Shown piece by piece: positions 35,363 to 46,577 of a DNA stretch of 64,000 bases (the first letter of the stretch is position 1; each line of letters starts with the position of its first letter). The notes under the pieces are model-generated. The model made no database searches and was not told the DNA's origin. It saw only the letters and a program-made list of their open reading frames with translations. Origin of the DNA: Gigaspora margarita (taxonomy: Eukaryota > Glomeromycota > Glomeromycetes > Diversisporales > Gigasporaceae); NCBI GenBank assembly GCA_009809945.1, contig WTPW01000371.1, positions 1-64,000 on the forward strand, written 5' to 3'. The position numbers and the translations under genes are program-made.

Positions 35363-36153
35363 TTAGGATAGCTGCGCGACGCAGTCGCGCTAAAACCAGG
35401 AAAGTACTAAGTATGATACTATAGATCGTTTTTGAAAATTAATATATTTTTATTTTATTAATTATTGCAGTTGATGCTGCTTAAGGCCATTATAAAATAA
35501 GTATGATCATATGAAATTCTAGTTTGATAGGAATAATGATTTTTTTTATTAATTCATTTTGAGAAAGTCTCAAAATTATATGGATGAACTCTCATACAGA
35601 AGGGTATTTTTTCTTATGATTATTATTTACACACAGTTGTATGCATGTACGCATCATAAAAATGTAATGGCATAGTTATGTAAAAGTATTATGAATCATT
35701 TTTTAATAAAAGTTGGCTAAAATTTAAAACTGATTTTACTTTAAATGGCAAGCCATTGATTGTAATAATGAAGTATTACAATTACAAATGACATCAGATT
35801 ATCACTTATCAAAGTAAATGATTGGCTTACATGTGCCGCGCAGCGGCACATGTAAGCCAATCATTTACTAAAGAAGAACAAATTTTTGTAATATAATCAC
35901 CTTATGACCAATTTACGATAAGTTTTATACATCAGATTGTTGGGTTGGGTTAGAGTGGAAGATCTACATGCTGCCGCATTTTTGATATATAAATATATAA
36001 ACCTCCTAACTAAATTTCACATCGCTTTAACCTCCCTCTAAAATTAGAAATTTTATGTTACATAAAACACATGAGAAAAATGTACACCAATCAGCTTTAA
36101 GATTTTGCCTTCGATTTAGATGCCAGTAAACCATACACTTAACGTTCCTGGTA
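35363..36153. mobile_element. ~790-bp insertion in the copy C 5' flank
   Basis: In copy A the flank reads CTATTCATCACGTATAGTG without a break. Here the same words are separated by 791 bp. The inserted piece starts AGGATAGCTGCGCGACGCAG with a GCGC palindrome, like the sequence near 18,465, and ends in the CGTTCCTGGTA motif. It holds the 57-bp perfect hairpin at 35,813. No terminal repeats or target duplication are clear. Confidence 0.55.
35813..35869. repeat. 57-bp perfect hairpin
   Basis: Arms of 27 bp (starting AGTAAATGATTGGCTTACAT) are exact complements around a 3-base centre within GTGCCGCGCAGCGGCAC. The GC-rich tip contrasts with the AT-rich surroundings. An RNA copy would make a very stable stem. 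Confidence 0.9.
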
Positions 36154-36807
36154 CGTATAGTTATGCATTACTTTTTTTCACATATCATCGCATCTAATAT
36201 ATGCGATTTGCCATATATGTTTGTACACGTGACATTGATTTTTGAAATTCTGATTTTTCATGCGTATAACGAGCAAAAAAGCCAGAACAATAATAAGCTA
36301 TAATAAATTATATTAAAAACTTGATTTTGGGCACAAATATCGGTGGCCCAATACAAATTTTCGCATATATTCATTAGATATTTAGGATTTCCATTTTTCT
36401 TCGGGGGATTTTTATACCAGTAAGAACACGTTTCATGTGATGTGGTAGGGATGGTTTCCCTTTAAGTTTTTTTTGATTTCGCTTATGTTAATTTTTGTGG
36501 AATCCTTTTTTAGTAGGAGTAATGATTTTCATTTATTCATTTCTGGAAGGAATTAAGGTTTTCACATATCGTATAATATAACTCCAAGTGTGGATACGAT
36601 ATATGATGCAAAAATGACGTAATTATTTATCAAGTTCGAATGATGTAAAGCTAACGCTACCGATCTATTTTGTTTAAATTGGATTTTTGCACTTTCGTTG
36701 AGGTTTCGTTATTTCAATAGTTTCGCTGTTTTTTATTTGTTTTTTTTTTTGAACTTGGGGTTTGTCTTTCATTAACACAATTTATTTAACTCAATAAAAA
36801 GGCTTAT

Positions 36808-37724
36808 ATTATTATTGCTCGATCAGCTGACTTTATACAAAAAACTGAATGACTTTATTTACAAACTCTGAAAAACATATGGGATAAGGGTTCGCTACCC
36901 TTATTGGCTCTAATATACATGATTACATTTTCCATCATAGTGACATGCATTCATCACACAGCAAACGACAAGGACACCTATAGTGTCCCGTCTGTCGCAC
37001 AGGTACAGAGACGATCCAAAACCATTTACGGATCAACATGCCTTCATATAGAGGGAACCATCGAATCTTCTCATAGCTGAAAAGAGAATCGGTTACTATG
37101 CTTCTGCCGAAATGAGCGGGGTTCATTCATAAGGTCCTTGCGCTGCCACTTGCAGCCGTGGATCCACTACCTCTGGTCCTTGTACTGCCACTTGCAGCCG
37201 TGGAGCCAGGTACAAAAACAGGTCCTTGTACTGCCTCTTGCAGCCGCAGAGCCAACTACCTCTGGTCCTTGTACTGCCACTTGCAGCCGTGGAGCCAGGT
37301 ACACTACAGGTTCTTGCACTGCTAATGCCTAATATAACAACAGTCACAACACTGTTTGCTTGAATTCGGGTGGGTAAGGGAGGGAAATAGAGCAAGCCTT
37401 CACAAGGCGAGCGATAGCGAAAAGAAAGATAACCTTCTTTACCGAAATTCTTGACCTTAAATACTCCTCCTGTATCACTGGTTCATACTTTGCCACAGTC
37501 ATTATCCCTTACCCCCATTATCGATCTAACAATAATCATAACCATGTGAATATCAAAATCATATGCAAATCTGAAATTACCTGTACAAACAAGTTACAAA
37601 ATCTCACGACAATAATCAAAGAATAACCATAAAAGGATACATAACAAAACCTGTGCGTGATCGGCCATAAAGTCATCTGATCTCGCAATAATGATCGCCC
37701 TGTCACTTCGTTGACAGGCTTTTC
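36808..37724 (-). mobile_element. GC-richer insertion with TIR-like ends and a minisatellite
   Basis: Copy A's flank runs unbroken through this site (14,847). The left end ATTATTGCTCGATCAGCTGA is an inverted match to the right end near 37,667-37,696. Reading on the minus strand, the order is the GTCAACGAAGTGAC palindrome, about 300 bp of conserved leader, the minisatellite, and a 3' part with a 63-codon open frame (37126-36935) ending in a HYRCPCRLLCDECMSL Cys/His cluster. The family copy at 18.8-20.7 kb conserves the leader and part of this frame (...CTATGAAAAGATT...). The function is unknown. Confidence 0.6.
37132..37330. repeat. Minisatellite, ~42-46-bp units
   Basis: Four and a half units of GGTCCTTGTACTGCCACTTG...CAGCCGTGGAGCC. 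The three related units at 20,433-20,560 are in the opposite orientation. The GC-rich units stand out in this AT-rich region. Confidence 0.85.
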
Positions 37725-38150
37725 AATTGTGATATATAAATTTGCCAAATCTGTATTTGAGCCCCAGTTTATTTGTTGTTATAATCAATTTATGCCGAAA
37801 AAAATGGCTAAAAAAGGTGATCTACTGTTGTTCATGTTTTATATAGACTATACTCTCGAGCTCTTACTCTTCAACTTGCTCGGCTTTTGTAGAGCTGACC
37901 TGAGCTGAGAGACGATGTTTAGCAAGACTTATTAATTGATGATCCGGATAAGGTACCATATTGGGAGGTCGGTTAAGGCGGAGGGAAATTTAGTCAGGGT
38001 TTGGGTTACCTTTTTGATGCAGTTAGAAGGGCTTTTATATATAGATATCAAGAATCTAATTTAGTAAATCATATATTGAATTAACTCCACTTTGACTGAC
38101 CCCTTATTGGGACAATAGTAAATTTAGGTATAAGTACATTATAAACTTTT

Positions 38151-38430
38151 ATTATATGCTGGAATCTGACTTCGTTCCAATGATAAGTAATTTTTTTGTT
38201 AAGTTAACAGCTCAAGTTAATTAATTGAAAGTTGTAGAGCTCCATTGACGCATCTAATGGTGATTAGATCATTTAAAACGGCCCAGTGTATGCTGAGATA
38301 TCGCTAAAAAAACAATTGGCCGCTACATAAAATTTCTAGTTTGTTTATATTGAATTTTATAGTGATATTTCAGCATACACTAGACTGATTTGAATGATCT
38401 AACCAGCATTAGATATTTCTAGTTAGCTCT

Positions 38431-38469
<39 letters not shown>

Positions 38470-39066
38470 ATCCTGAAGGTCCTAGACACCTTAGGATTTC
38501 TATCACTCTTCTAAGGCCAGTGTTATCATTTAGCGGAGATCAATGGCAGGCATATGGCCTCTGATTCGTCACCAAACTAATGAGATAACTCATGCTCCAT
38601 TAAGTTTGTCTCTTTGACGTCCCGGGTCCCTGGTCCCGCGGTGTAGGACCTACTTTATTTAGGTCCGCAGTTCCTAACTTCACATGACCCACCAGTCGGA
38701 TCGCACTTTATAAGCTGGGTTTACTCAATGTTTACGTCATTTGTTGACAGATTCACCTTATCTGGTCATCCCCGACCCCATGGCTATGCCAGTGGACTGC
38801 AATCTGGCATATAAATCTTTCATTCTTTTCTTGAATAGGAAATTCTCTGTAGATCTTTCTGCAGTCGTGGTCCTAGCAGAGACTTGTCCCCCAGTTGGAT
38901 TCGAACTCGTGACCTTGTGACTGTGACCTGGGAGCGCTAACCACTACGCTCTCGACCTGCAGGTCTCTCCGCTCTAAACTTTCAATTAATTGACTTGAGC
39001 TGTTAACTGTTAACATAGTAAAAAAGTTACTTATCATTGGAACAACATCAGATTCTAGCATATAAT
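38151..39066. mobile_element. Fold-back element interrupted by a SINE
   Basis: The left arm (38,151-38,335) and right arm (38,345-38,425 plus 38,983-39,066) are about 85% complementary by eye, sharing ATTATATGCTRGAATCTGA, TTAACAGCTCAAGT, AATTAATTGAAAGT, and GTGTATGCTGARATATC near the loop. The right arm is split by the SINE. Without the SINE the element is about 375 bp. No coding capacity. Confidence 0.75.
38438..38970 (-). mobile_element. tRNA-derived SINE (~530 bp)
   Basis: On the minus strand the head has a pol III A box (GCGTAGTGGTTAGCGC) and a B box (GAGTTCGAATCC) spaced as in a tRNA. The tail ends in a long poly(A) (the T-run at about 38,435-38,466). The element is flanked by a 12-bp target duplication GCTCTAAACTTT (38,426-38,437 and 38,971-38,982), as expected of LINE-mediated retroposition. 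The body is clearly more GC-rich than its surroundings. It inserted into one arm of a fold-back element. Confidence 0.85.
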
Positions 39067-39369
39067 GAAAATCATAGTAATTTGACCCAAATTCTAATAT
39101 AAAAATAGTGATGATTTTATCTGATCAGTAATTAACTATTTATACAATTAACACTGAGTCATTAACAAAATTAATTGAAATTTATATAGTGATTTTTTTA
39201 TTTCATTTTTTTTTGCTTTTGGATTTTTTACCTCCCAGACAGATTTGTAATTATTAATAATTAATGTTCTATGATGTTGTGCTTTGCTAAGCCAATATTC
39301 ACTATCAAATTCTATTTAATTCACTTATATGCAGTGGTCTTCAAATTTGTGAAATATGTTTTTTTTTTA

Positions 39370-40420
39370 GCAGAAATCACACTAATTCCAATACAAACTT
39401 AACTACATAATATGTGTTATAAGAATGTAGAATAAATTCTGCAACAGAATTTTTTCAATAATTCACAATAAAGTTATAATAATTCCAATGCAAACTAACT
39501 CAACCACATCCTGTGTATTATCAGAATAGTGAGTAAATTCAATTTCAGAGTTTTTTACAGTAACTCAAACAATACAAACTAAGAATTTTTAAAGTAACTT
39601 ATGATAAAATGATGTTAATTCTATGCAAGCTAACTCAACCTTAAACATATATTGTGTGCCATCAGAATACCAAAATAGTAGTAAGTTCTGTAATGAAGTA
39701 GTATAGTAACTTATGACATAATCTCAATAATTCTAGATGCAAACTAACTCAACCATAACCATGTGCTGTATCACAGAATAGCATGTTCTGCAGCAGGATT
39801 TTTACAGTAACTCACAATTGAAAACACAATAATAAATACAAACTAACTCACATGTATTACCAAAATAGCGAGTTAGTTCTATAATAGAATTTTTACAGAA
39901 TAAAATCATGATAATTTCTTAACTATATACTGTGTTACTGAAATAGTCCCATAACAAAAATTTTTGTAAAGTAGTGCCTACATACGTCCAAAGCATAAAT
40001 GTCCCATACCTGATAGCTAACTATTGCTAATTATTTGTGCCAAAAATCTAATTTATATCAGAAGAATATCATGTAAAAGAAAATTATTTGATAACTGATA
40101 TTTATTATTTATCTGATACACCTCTAATATTTTTTTTGATATATACCAATATAGATTAGACTTTTTACACCAATAGATTGCAATAGTTAGCTATCAGGTA
40201 TCAGATATTTATGCTTTGGACTAGTGTCATAGTGAGAATATGTTATTTTAATGCAAACTAATACAACTCTAACTATATACTGTGTTCACAGGAATAATGT
40301 ATAGGTCTGCAACAGAATTTTGTACAAATGACTCACAATAGATAATGCAATAATTCCAATGCAAACTAACTTTTCTTTAACTACATATATGGCATTGGAA
40401 TAATAAGTAAGTTTTAGTCA
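39370..40420. repeat. Degenerate ~100-bp tandem repeat
   Basis: The motif GCAAACTAACTCAACC recurs near 39490, 39625, 39740, 39838, 40254 and 40360. It is followed each time by TGTGTTATCAGAATAGTGAG and TTTTACAGTAACTCACAATA-like blocks. The array is interrupted by the MITE at 39,987-40,220. Confidence 0.7.
39987..40220. mobile_element. 234-bp MITE with TCCAAAGCATAAAT ends
   Basis: Inverted termini of about 40 bp (TCCAAAGCATAAATGTCCCA and complement, then ACCTGATAGCTAACTATTGC on both) interrupt a tandem-repeat array. The target duplication is not clear. Confidence 0.7.
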
Positions 40421-41372
40421 AAATTTTTAATAATACATATCATACTATCTCAAAAAAATTTATTTATTATATCTTGTACTATAGAAAAATATTTCCAATC
40501 AGGAAGATAAAGTTAAAAAAGGGGTTATTATACATATTCAAATAAAGAGGTAATTGATAAAATTTTAATTATTGTATTTTGAACAAATTATATTGATTGG
40601 GATTTGGTTATCTATATAAATTTTTTTAGTTTTTTTATATTATGTTCTTTTAATATTAATAGATGAGCATCTTTTGAAATGATTTTTTAAAAAACATAAA
40701 GCTATGACTTATAAAATGAAGAATAAGTGATATCTTTACTCAAATTAGTTGTTACTTTAAAGAAATTAGAGAATTATATTTTATATATTATCTAAATAAA
40801 TCAATTCAGATACTTACTATGCCAAATAATAAACATAGCAAAAAAAGATGGATTCATATGATCAAAACTGTATTTACAACCAATAAAAATTATTTTTGAT
40901 GATTGTATTATAACTATTGCTAATATAATCATTCTAACTATTAAAAATCTTTAAAATCTCATATAAAAAGTATAAAATATCTGAGAGATTAACTTCAATA
41001 TTATAATGAAAAAATTTGTGCTCTAAAAGAATTTTTACTAATAATCTTAAATGAACATCTAAAATTTCTAAAAAGAACAAAAAAATATTACAAAATGTCA
41101 AAATAAAATAAAACAATAAACTATAATATTAAAAAAATTTATTGTTTACAATATTTTGTATAATTAATTTGAAAAAATGATTATATTCAACAGAAAGGAA
41201 TTCTTTATTAAGTGCCCTTAGTCACTTCTTCAATATCTCAATATTTTACTAGGTAACCCTGTTGTGCTACTAAACAAAATGTTCTTCTCACAATTTTATC
41301 CTAAACATAACCCTAACCTAACTTTCATTCTATATTTAACTTTTATTATACTTATTAGACCTACTAGAAATA
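40421..41372. other. Gene-free; left edge of block II
   Basis: AT-rich sequence without a gene. From about 40,975 it matches block I (17,470 onward). Confidence 0.6.
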
Positions 41373-41722
41373 CAATGGGATACTATATTATTATGGACAC
41401 TTTTTGGGTGGCCATCGCTCAAAATCAGGTAAGTAAACACATTATGAAATTTATATCAAGTGACCACCTGATCTCACAGTACAACATAATAAAATTTTAC
41501 ATGATTTCATTACATTGTGCAGAAATAATGCAAAAGATTCTTAAAATTTGATTTTTTATTTGTACAAAAGCCAAAATTTTGTATTTTCTATTTTTTTTAC
41601 ATTTTTATATAAAAAAAAACAAAATATATTATAATATTTGATGGGTCTGCTCCAGTTTCTATACAAGCATCAACCTGATTGGGGATGCTGGTGACAGTCT
41701 GTGACAAAGTTCTGGTAGTGTT

Positions 41723-42342
41723 TCATACCATGGTTTTTTTAACAACAGCATCTGGCTCTACAAGATTACTATTACAATTAATTCCTATTTTTCTGCTACA
41801 GGAACCCAGAAAAAGATGTATATAGGTCTTGTCTAACCACACCACACTACTCCTGATGTTTAAGTGCCCATTTATTTCCTTTTTTATATTCTCAGCCATA
41901 ATAAAAGACTTTGGGATGACACATGAGGACAAGCCCAAACTGTGCAAAGCATAGCACATAGTACTCTCAGAAATTGTTTTTTTGCTTTGACAATTGTATA
42001 GGTTGGTTATTTGTGTATTACAGCACATAGTACTCTCAGAAATTGTTTTTTTGCTTTGACAATTGTATAGGTTGGTTATTTGTGTAAAGCTGAGATAGCA
42101 GTTGCTATTGAACTAACCTTTAAGGTTTCAAAATCCAAAGATTTTAGGGTTTTCAGTCAACCAGTTCTTTTTTTTTGAATTTTTGTGCCTGACTTGGTGT
42201 ACTGCTTTATGATGTTCTCCATGGTACTTTTACTACAACTAGCTATAGCTGCAATTGTTTGAAGCAAATCACCTCTTTGGTGTTTATAAATTATGCTCCT
42301 CGCTGACTTTCTGTTAAATCTTTCTTTATGTCCATTTTTCAT
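41723..42342 (-). pseudogene. Tc1-like transposase remnant
   Basis: The reading frame starts at ATG 42342 with a basic leader and a helix-turn-helix typical of Tc1 DNA-binding domains. It stops at 42157 after KKRTG. A second part (42028-41723) is in another frame and matches the region before and around the first Tc1 catalytic Asp (SSVVWLDKTYIHLF; the Asp here is in WLDKT). A 69-bp direct duplication (41,953-42,021 and 42,022-42,090) adds further damage. No active enzyme can be made. Confidence 0.8.
41953..42090. repeat. 69-bp tandem duplication inside the transposase remnant
   Basis: The block AGCACATAGTACTCTCAGAA... and its continuation to TTATTTGTGTA occur twice in a row with almost no differences. 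This suggests a recent slippage or an assembly duplication. Confidence 0.85.
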
Positions 42343-43079
42343 AAAAAAAAATTAAGATGCACATTTGTTTTTTTTATGCCAATTAATTATACAATATACT
42401 TTTTTTAATATTGCATAATGTGACCTGAATGTCAACATATTTGAGCATAATTTGAAGTGATTTGAGCAAAAAATTAATTTTTTGTGAATTTTTTTTTAAA
42501 AAAAATTTCAAAAAATTCCAAAAATCAATTTTTGTACAAATTTGAAAATGTTACTTTGACTAACTTTGCATAACACAGTGCAATCTAATGAAATTGCACC
42601 AAATTTTAGTATATTATATTATTAGATCAGCTGGTTATATAATCTAAAGTTCATGTTGTACTTACTTATCAGATTTTGAGTGATAGCTGCCCAAAAAGTG
42701 TTCATATTAATATGGTACCCTACTGTACTAATTCATAGAGGCACACAGTGCACTAGTGCACTGTTTAAATTTTTTTCAACAGAAAAATCAAAGGCAATTA
42801 GAAGATTAAATAGTATAATTAAAAAAAAATAATGAAATCAAAATGCTTTAATTTGACAATAACAAAAAGATAATTAAAAAAAGATAATAAAATCAAATGC
42901 TTTAGTTTAACAAAAAAAATAATCAAATTGAAGAACTCAAAACTAAAATAAAGATTTATGCTTTGAAAACTCTAATCTAACTAAACTAGTATATAAGCCA
43001 AATAAAGTAAGACTAAAAGATTAATTTAATTTTTTATTAGAAGTACTTAATTTGAATCTGAATTAGAAGATTAATACTG

Positions 43080-43373
43080 TATATGTTCGAAAATAATCTA
43101 CTACCTAAAATTAGCCACCTCTGATTTTTTTAAAAATCTCAAAAAACCTGTTAGCAGTTGCTATATATAAAAATAAAATTTTTAAGTAAACCTTAAAAGT
43201 GCCATTAAGTAAACTTGTTCAGGACATCAAAATACACCTACAGTAAAAATTTGGCAGTGTTTGGAGTATGTTTTTCAATTTTTCAAAAAATTCAAAAATC
43301 CAAAAATAAGCTACTTAACGATTTTTTATGTAATTTTTTGCCAAAAAAAGTATCTTAATTTTGGGAACATATG
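43080..43373. mobile_element. Probable ~295-bp MITE in block II
   Basis: Block I lacks this segment (compare about 18,250-18,300). The ends ATATGTTCGAAAATAA and, inverted, ATATGTTCCCAAAATTAA are similar and bordered by TA. The interior includes ATTAAGTAAACTTGTTCAG, the motif seen in the 21.5-kb satellite. Confidence 0.5.
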
Positions 43374-44462
43374 ATATTGAAAAGTATGCTTCTATTCGAA
43401 ATTTGTTTATTTTTATTTTCAAAAAAAAATTTTTTATGGAAGTTAAATAATTTTTATATAAAAAATTATAGTCTGTAATAATAAGTCACAAAAAATCTAG
43501 AAATTTTCTAACAATAATAGTCAAATCAATATTATGAATACTTTAGTAATATAACTAAACAACAATATTGTTTTTAAACTTTATAAATATGTATCAAATA
43601 TGTAATTAACCAAACAATTTTGAATTGATTCTTGAGCTTAATTTCAAAATTTATAATTTTATCATATAAAAATAACAATATAAATAAACTCTATACAAAA
43701 ACTTTCAAAATTAGTATATATTATAGTTATTTAATACTTGAAAAAAATATTTTTTGACCAAACTCATTTTGATAATTCATTCAGTAGATTACAAACAAAT
43801 TCAAGGAATTTTTCTAAATTATTCTGTGTATGAACTAAATAATATTTGAAGTTCCTGAAAATGAGAAACAAGAATAGTTGAATAAGTGACAACAATTATT
43901 AAAAATATTACAGCAATATTCTAAAATAAAACATCCAACTGTTAAGGATCAATATTTACTTTCTAATCGACAAACTTCATGCAACATCAATTAATTCATC
44001 AATCATCATTTTTATCCCTGAAGACTTTAATTTGAATAAATAGATTTTTATTTTTGAAATTATATTATGTATATAAAAGAAAATCTTTAACTTATAGTTA
44101 AGTATAACCTTCAATTTTTTTCTGAGTTTTAAATTTTAAAAGAAATTACAAAACAAAAAACTAAAAAGCTCTTATAAATATTTATAATTACACAAGACTC
44201 ATTATATAATAAATATTGCCAATTAGAGATGCAGTCAATTCAAAATGTTTATAAATAAACTCAGATTTAAAATGACTTTTAGCATAGGATTTTCAAACAG
44301 ATCATCTCTATTACTAATATAATTTCATTTTAAAAACAAATTATTAGCACTCTGAACTGTATTCTATTTTTATATTCTGACACTAGTATTAAATTATCAA
44401 TTCTTCATAAATTTGACACTCACAAAATATTTTTGTTTTTGACATATATCGATTATATGTAT

Positions 44463-45305
44463 ATATTATCTTGTCTGTTATGCAGGCAAATTTGTCTGCA
44501 AAATTCATTTTTTGCATAATTTTTAAAAAAGTAGATAGGAGAAGTCCCCTTAAAATATATTTAAATTAATTCAGTTAGCTTTATACAATATTTTGACAAA
44601 GTATTAATTTTAAATTTGTCATATTAAAAATTTTTACTAACTAAAGATTATATTTTCGCTATATATAAAATTATATCAAAAATTTCAAAAATTTCAATAC
44701 TTCCATTTCAGATGATTTAACTACCAAAATAATCGTCTAAATGAGACGATTCTAATTAGCCAAAATCACTAAAATTCAATCACAGAATCCAAAGATCGAT
44801 AATGGTTTATTTATATTACAAATCTTTATCGATCTTAGGTCATCTCACTGAAACAATCATTTTGGTAGTTAAATCATCCAAAACAGATCAGTAGATCAAA
44901 AGTTATTCAATATTGAAGATTTTTAATATATTAATAATAATTTCAATATGCATAAATATAATACTTTAAACCAACTTTAAACAATTTTTTTTTGAAAAAT
45001 ATTAATTTTTTTATATTTAGTAAAACTTAAAATAAAATTTGAATGATAATTTGGGGATCAAATATTTTTTAAAATTTAAAACTTAATTATTTTCTCTAAT
45101 TTTATAGAAATAGATTAATTTTAACTTTGTATAAATTTATATAAAATATAGTTATTTATAATAATTTATCATTTAAAAACAAAATATAAATCTGAAAGAT
45201 ATTATATTAAAAAATTAATTAAAGTTTTATAAAAAAATTTTTTTAAAAATATTATATAACTTTTTGCAGGCAAATTTGCCTGCACCTATCTAACAGACGA
45301 AGAGA
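44463..45305. mobile_element. ~843-bp inverted-repeat element in block II
   Basis: Block I reads GATTGTATGTACTTTAAAA without a break (about 27,073). Here about 843 bp intervene. The ends contain TCTTGTCTGTTA on the left and (reverse) TCTTCGTCTGTTA on the right, each followed by the palindromic GCAGGCAAATTTGCCTGC. TA borders both sides. A nested palindrome (about 44,712-44,880, arms GATGATTTAACTACCAAAAT) sits inside. No coding sequence. Confidence 0.7.
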
Positions 45306-46577
45306 TACTTTAAAATTACTATTTTTAAAATCTAAATATTGTTCAAATTCTTGAAATGTGTATATTAAATTGTAACAAGAATAACCGCGCCGAAGAGCAT
45401 AAATTAAATCAAATTTGATTTATCTCCTTATTTGAACAGGTAAAATCAAGTTCTCATTAATTTTTGACTATAAATTACAAAATGTCAAGAAAATTTTAGC
45501 AGCATTGTTGCTAAGAATCGCCTATATACCAGCTATTTTTTTTATTTTCTGTTGCTGAGAATTGATCATACAACGACCATTATCTTCTATAAATGTTCAT
45601 ATTGATGGTCGGCTGCGTAATACAGGCTGGAAACCACCGGCTAGCACTAAGCCACACAAACTCAACTGCCAACGTAATCCTACCGCAATATTAATTGCTA
45701 TATCCGGGAGCATATCCCATTTCAGTTTTGATGATACATAAATCACAACTAAAGTAAACTGATACTTCAAATAAAATTCATCTATGGAACATAACAGATA
45801 AGGTCAGATTATTCCAATATGAGGCATGTGTGTAGACTTGTATAGAATGCAATCATGATTTGGTAAAAGATCTCTGATACGTTATTTAGTTACAAATAAC
45901 CTTTTTACAAATTAAAAGATAATGACAATAGATAGTAGATTTTGTCTTTATTTTGAGGAAAAGGAAATTAATATATCATTGTAAATAATACTGCTTATAA
46001 GAATTTAACCGCTTATAATTTTAAAATTAAATATGCGCCTAGTAGTTTGAAATTCTTTAGTGGTTTGAGTGGTTTCAAAGTTTCATTCAACCCAAAGCAT
46101 ATTTAGAAACAAAAGTTGATTATGAATTCACTGAGATTCCATTCCGACACTCAACATTTGCATCTTTAGCGAACACGGTGCAAAAAATTTTTCTCTCGAA
46201 TCTTTGACGACCAGTGATTATTATTTCATCAACACAATAAAAAATCATACGAAGAAAAATGGAAAATCCTAAATATCAATGAACATATGCGAAAATTTGT
46301 ATCGGGTCGCCAGTATTTGTATCCAAAAATCAAGTTATTAATATCATTTATTATAGCATCAGTAAATTATTATGTTTCCGCATTTTTATTTTTGTTTGTT
46401 ATACGCATGAAAAATCACGTAGACAGGATTTCGAGAATCAATGCTCAGTGTACAAACATATATGACAAATCACATATATAAGGTGCGATGCGATGATATG
46501 TGAAAAACAAGTAATGATATGTATTAAATGTCTCATTATCTTGGAAGATCATTTTAACTTTATCAAAAGAAAAATAA

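Larger units (their letters stand above)
41373..42725 (-). mobile_element. Decayed Tc1/mariner element (1,353 bp)
   Basis: Inverted ends of about 55 bp (containing GGACACTTTTTGGG on the left and GAACACTTTTTGGG on the right) are flanked by TA on both sides. The block I site (about 17,910, CTAGAAATACTAATTC) is the empty target. On the minus strand the remains of a transposase can be followed: an N-terminal helix-turn-helix part from 42,342 (...QTIAAIASCSKSTMENIIKQ), a frame change near 42,150, then a segment ending ...VVKKTMV at about 41,723, and a C-terminal remnant at about 41,640-41,715. Most of the DDE catalytic core is deleted. Confidence 0.88.

Noticed and set aside
38890-38955. A real tRNA gene
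   Set aside because: A and B boxes are present, but the acceptor stem is not paired and the unit ends in a long body with poly(A) and a target duplication, so it is a SINE.
38873-39061. 62-codon minus-strand frame
   Set aside because: It crosses the SINE head and its target duplication; chance frame in non-coding RNA-type sequence.
41264-41551. 95-codon plus-strand frame
   Set aside because: It spans the left border of the Tc1 element, so it joins unrelated sequence.
46287-46481. 64-codon frame upstream of copy D
   Set aside because: It lies in the dispersed upstream repeat. Homologous stretches at 28.0, 36.3 and 59.5 kb have disrupted frames.
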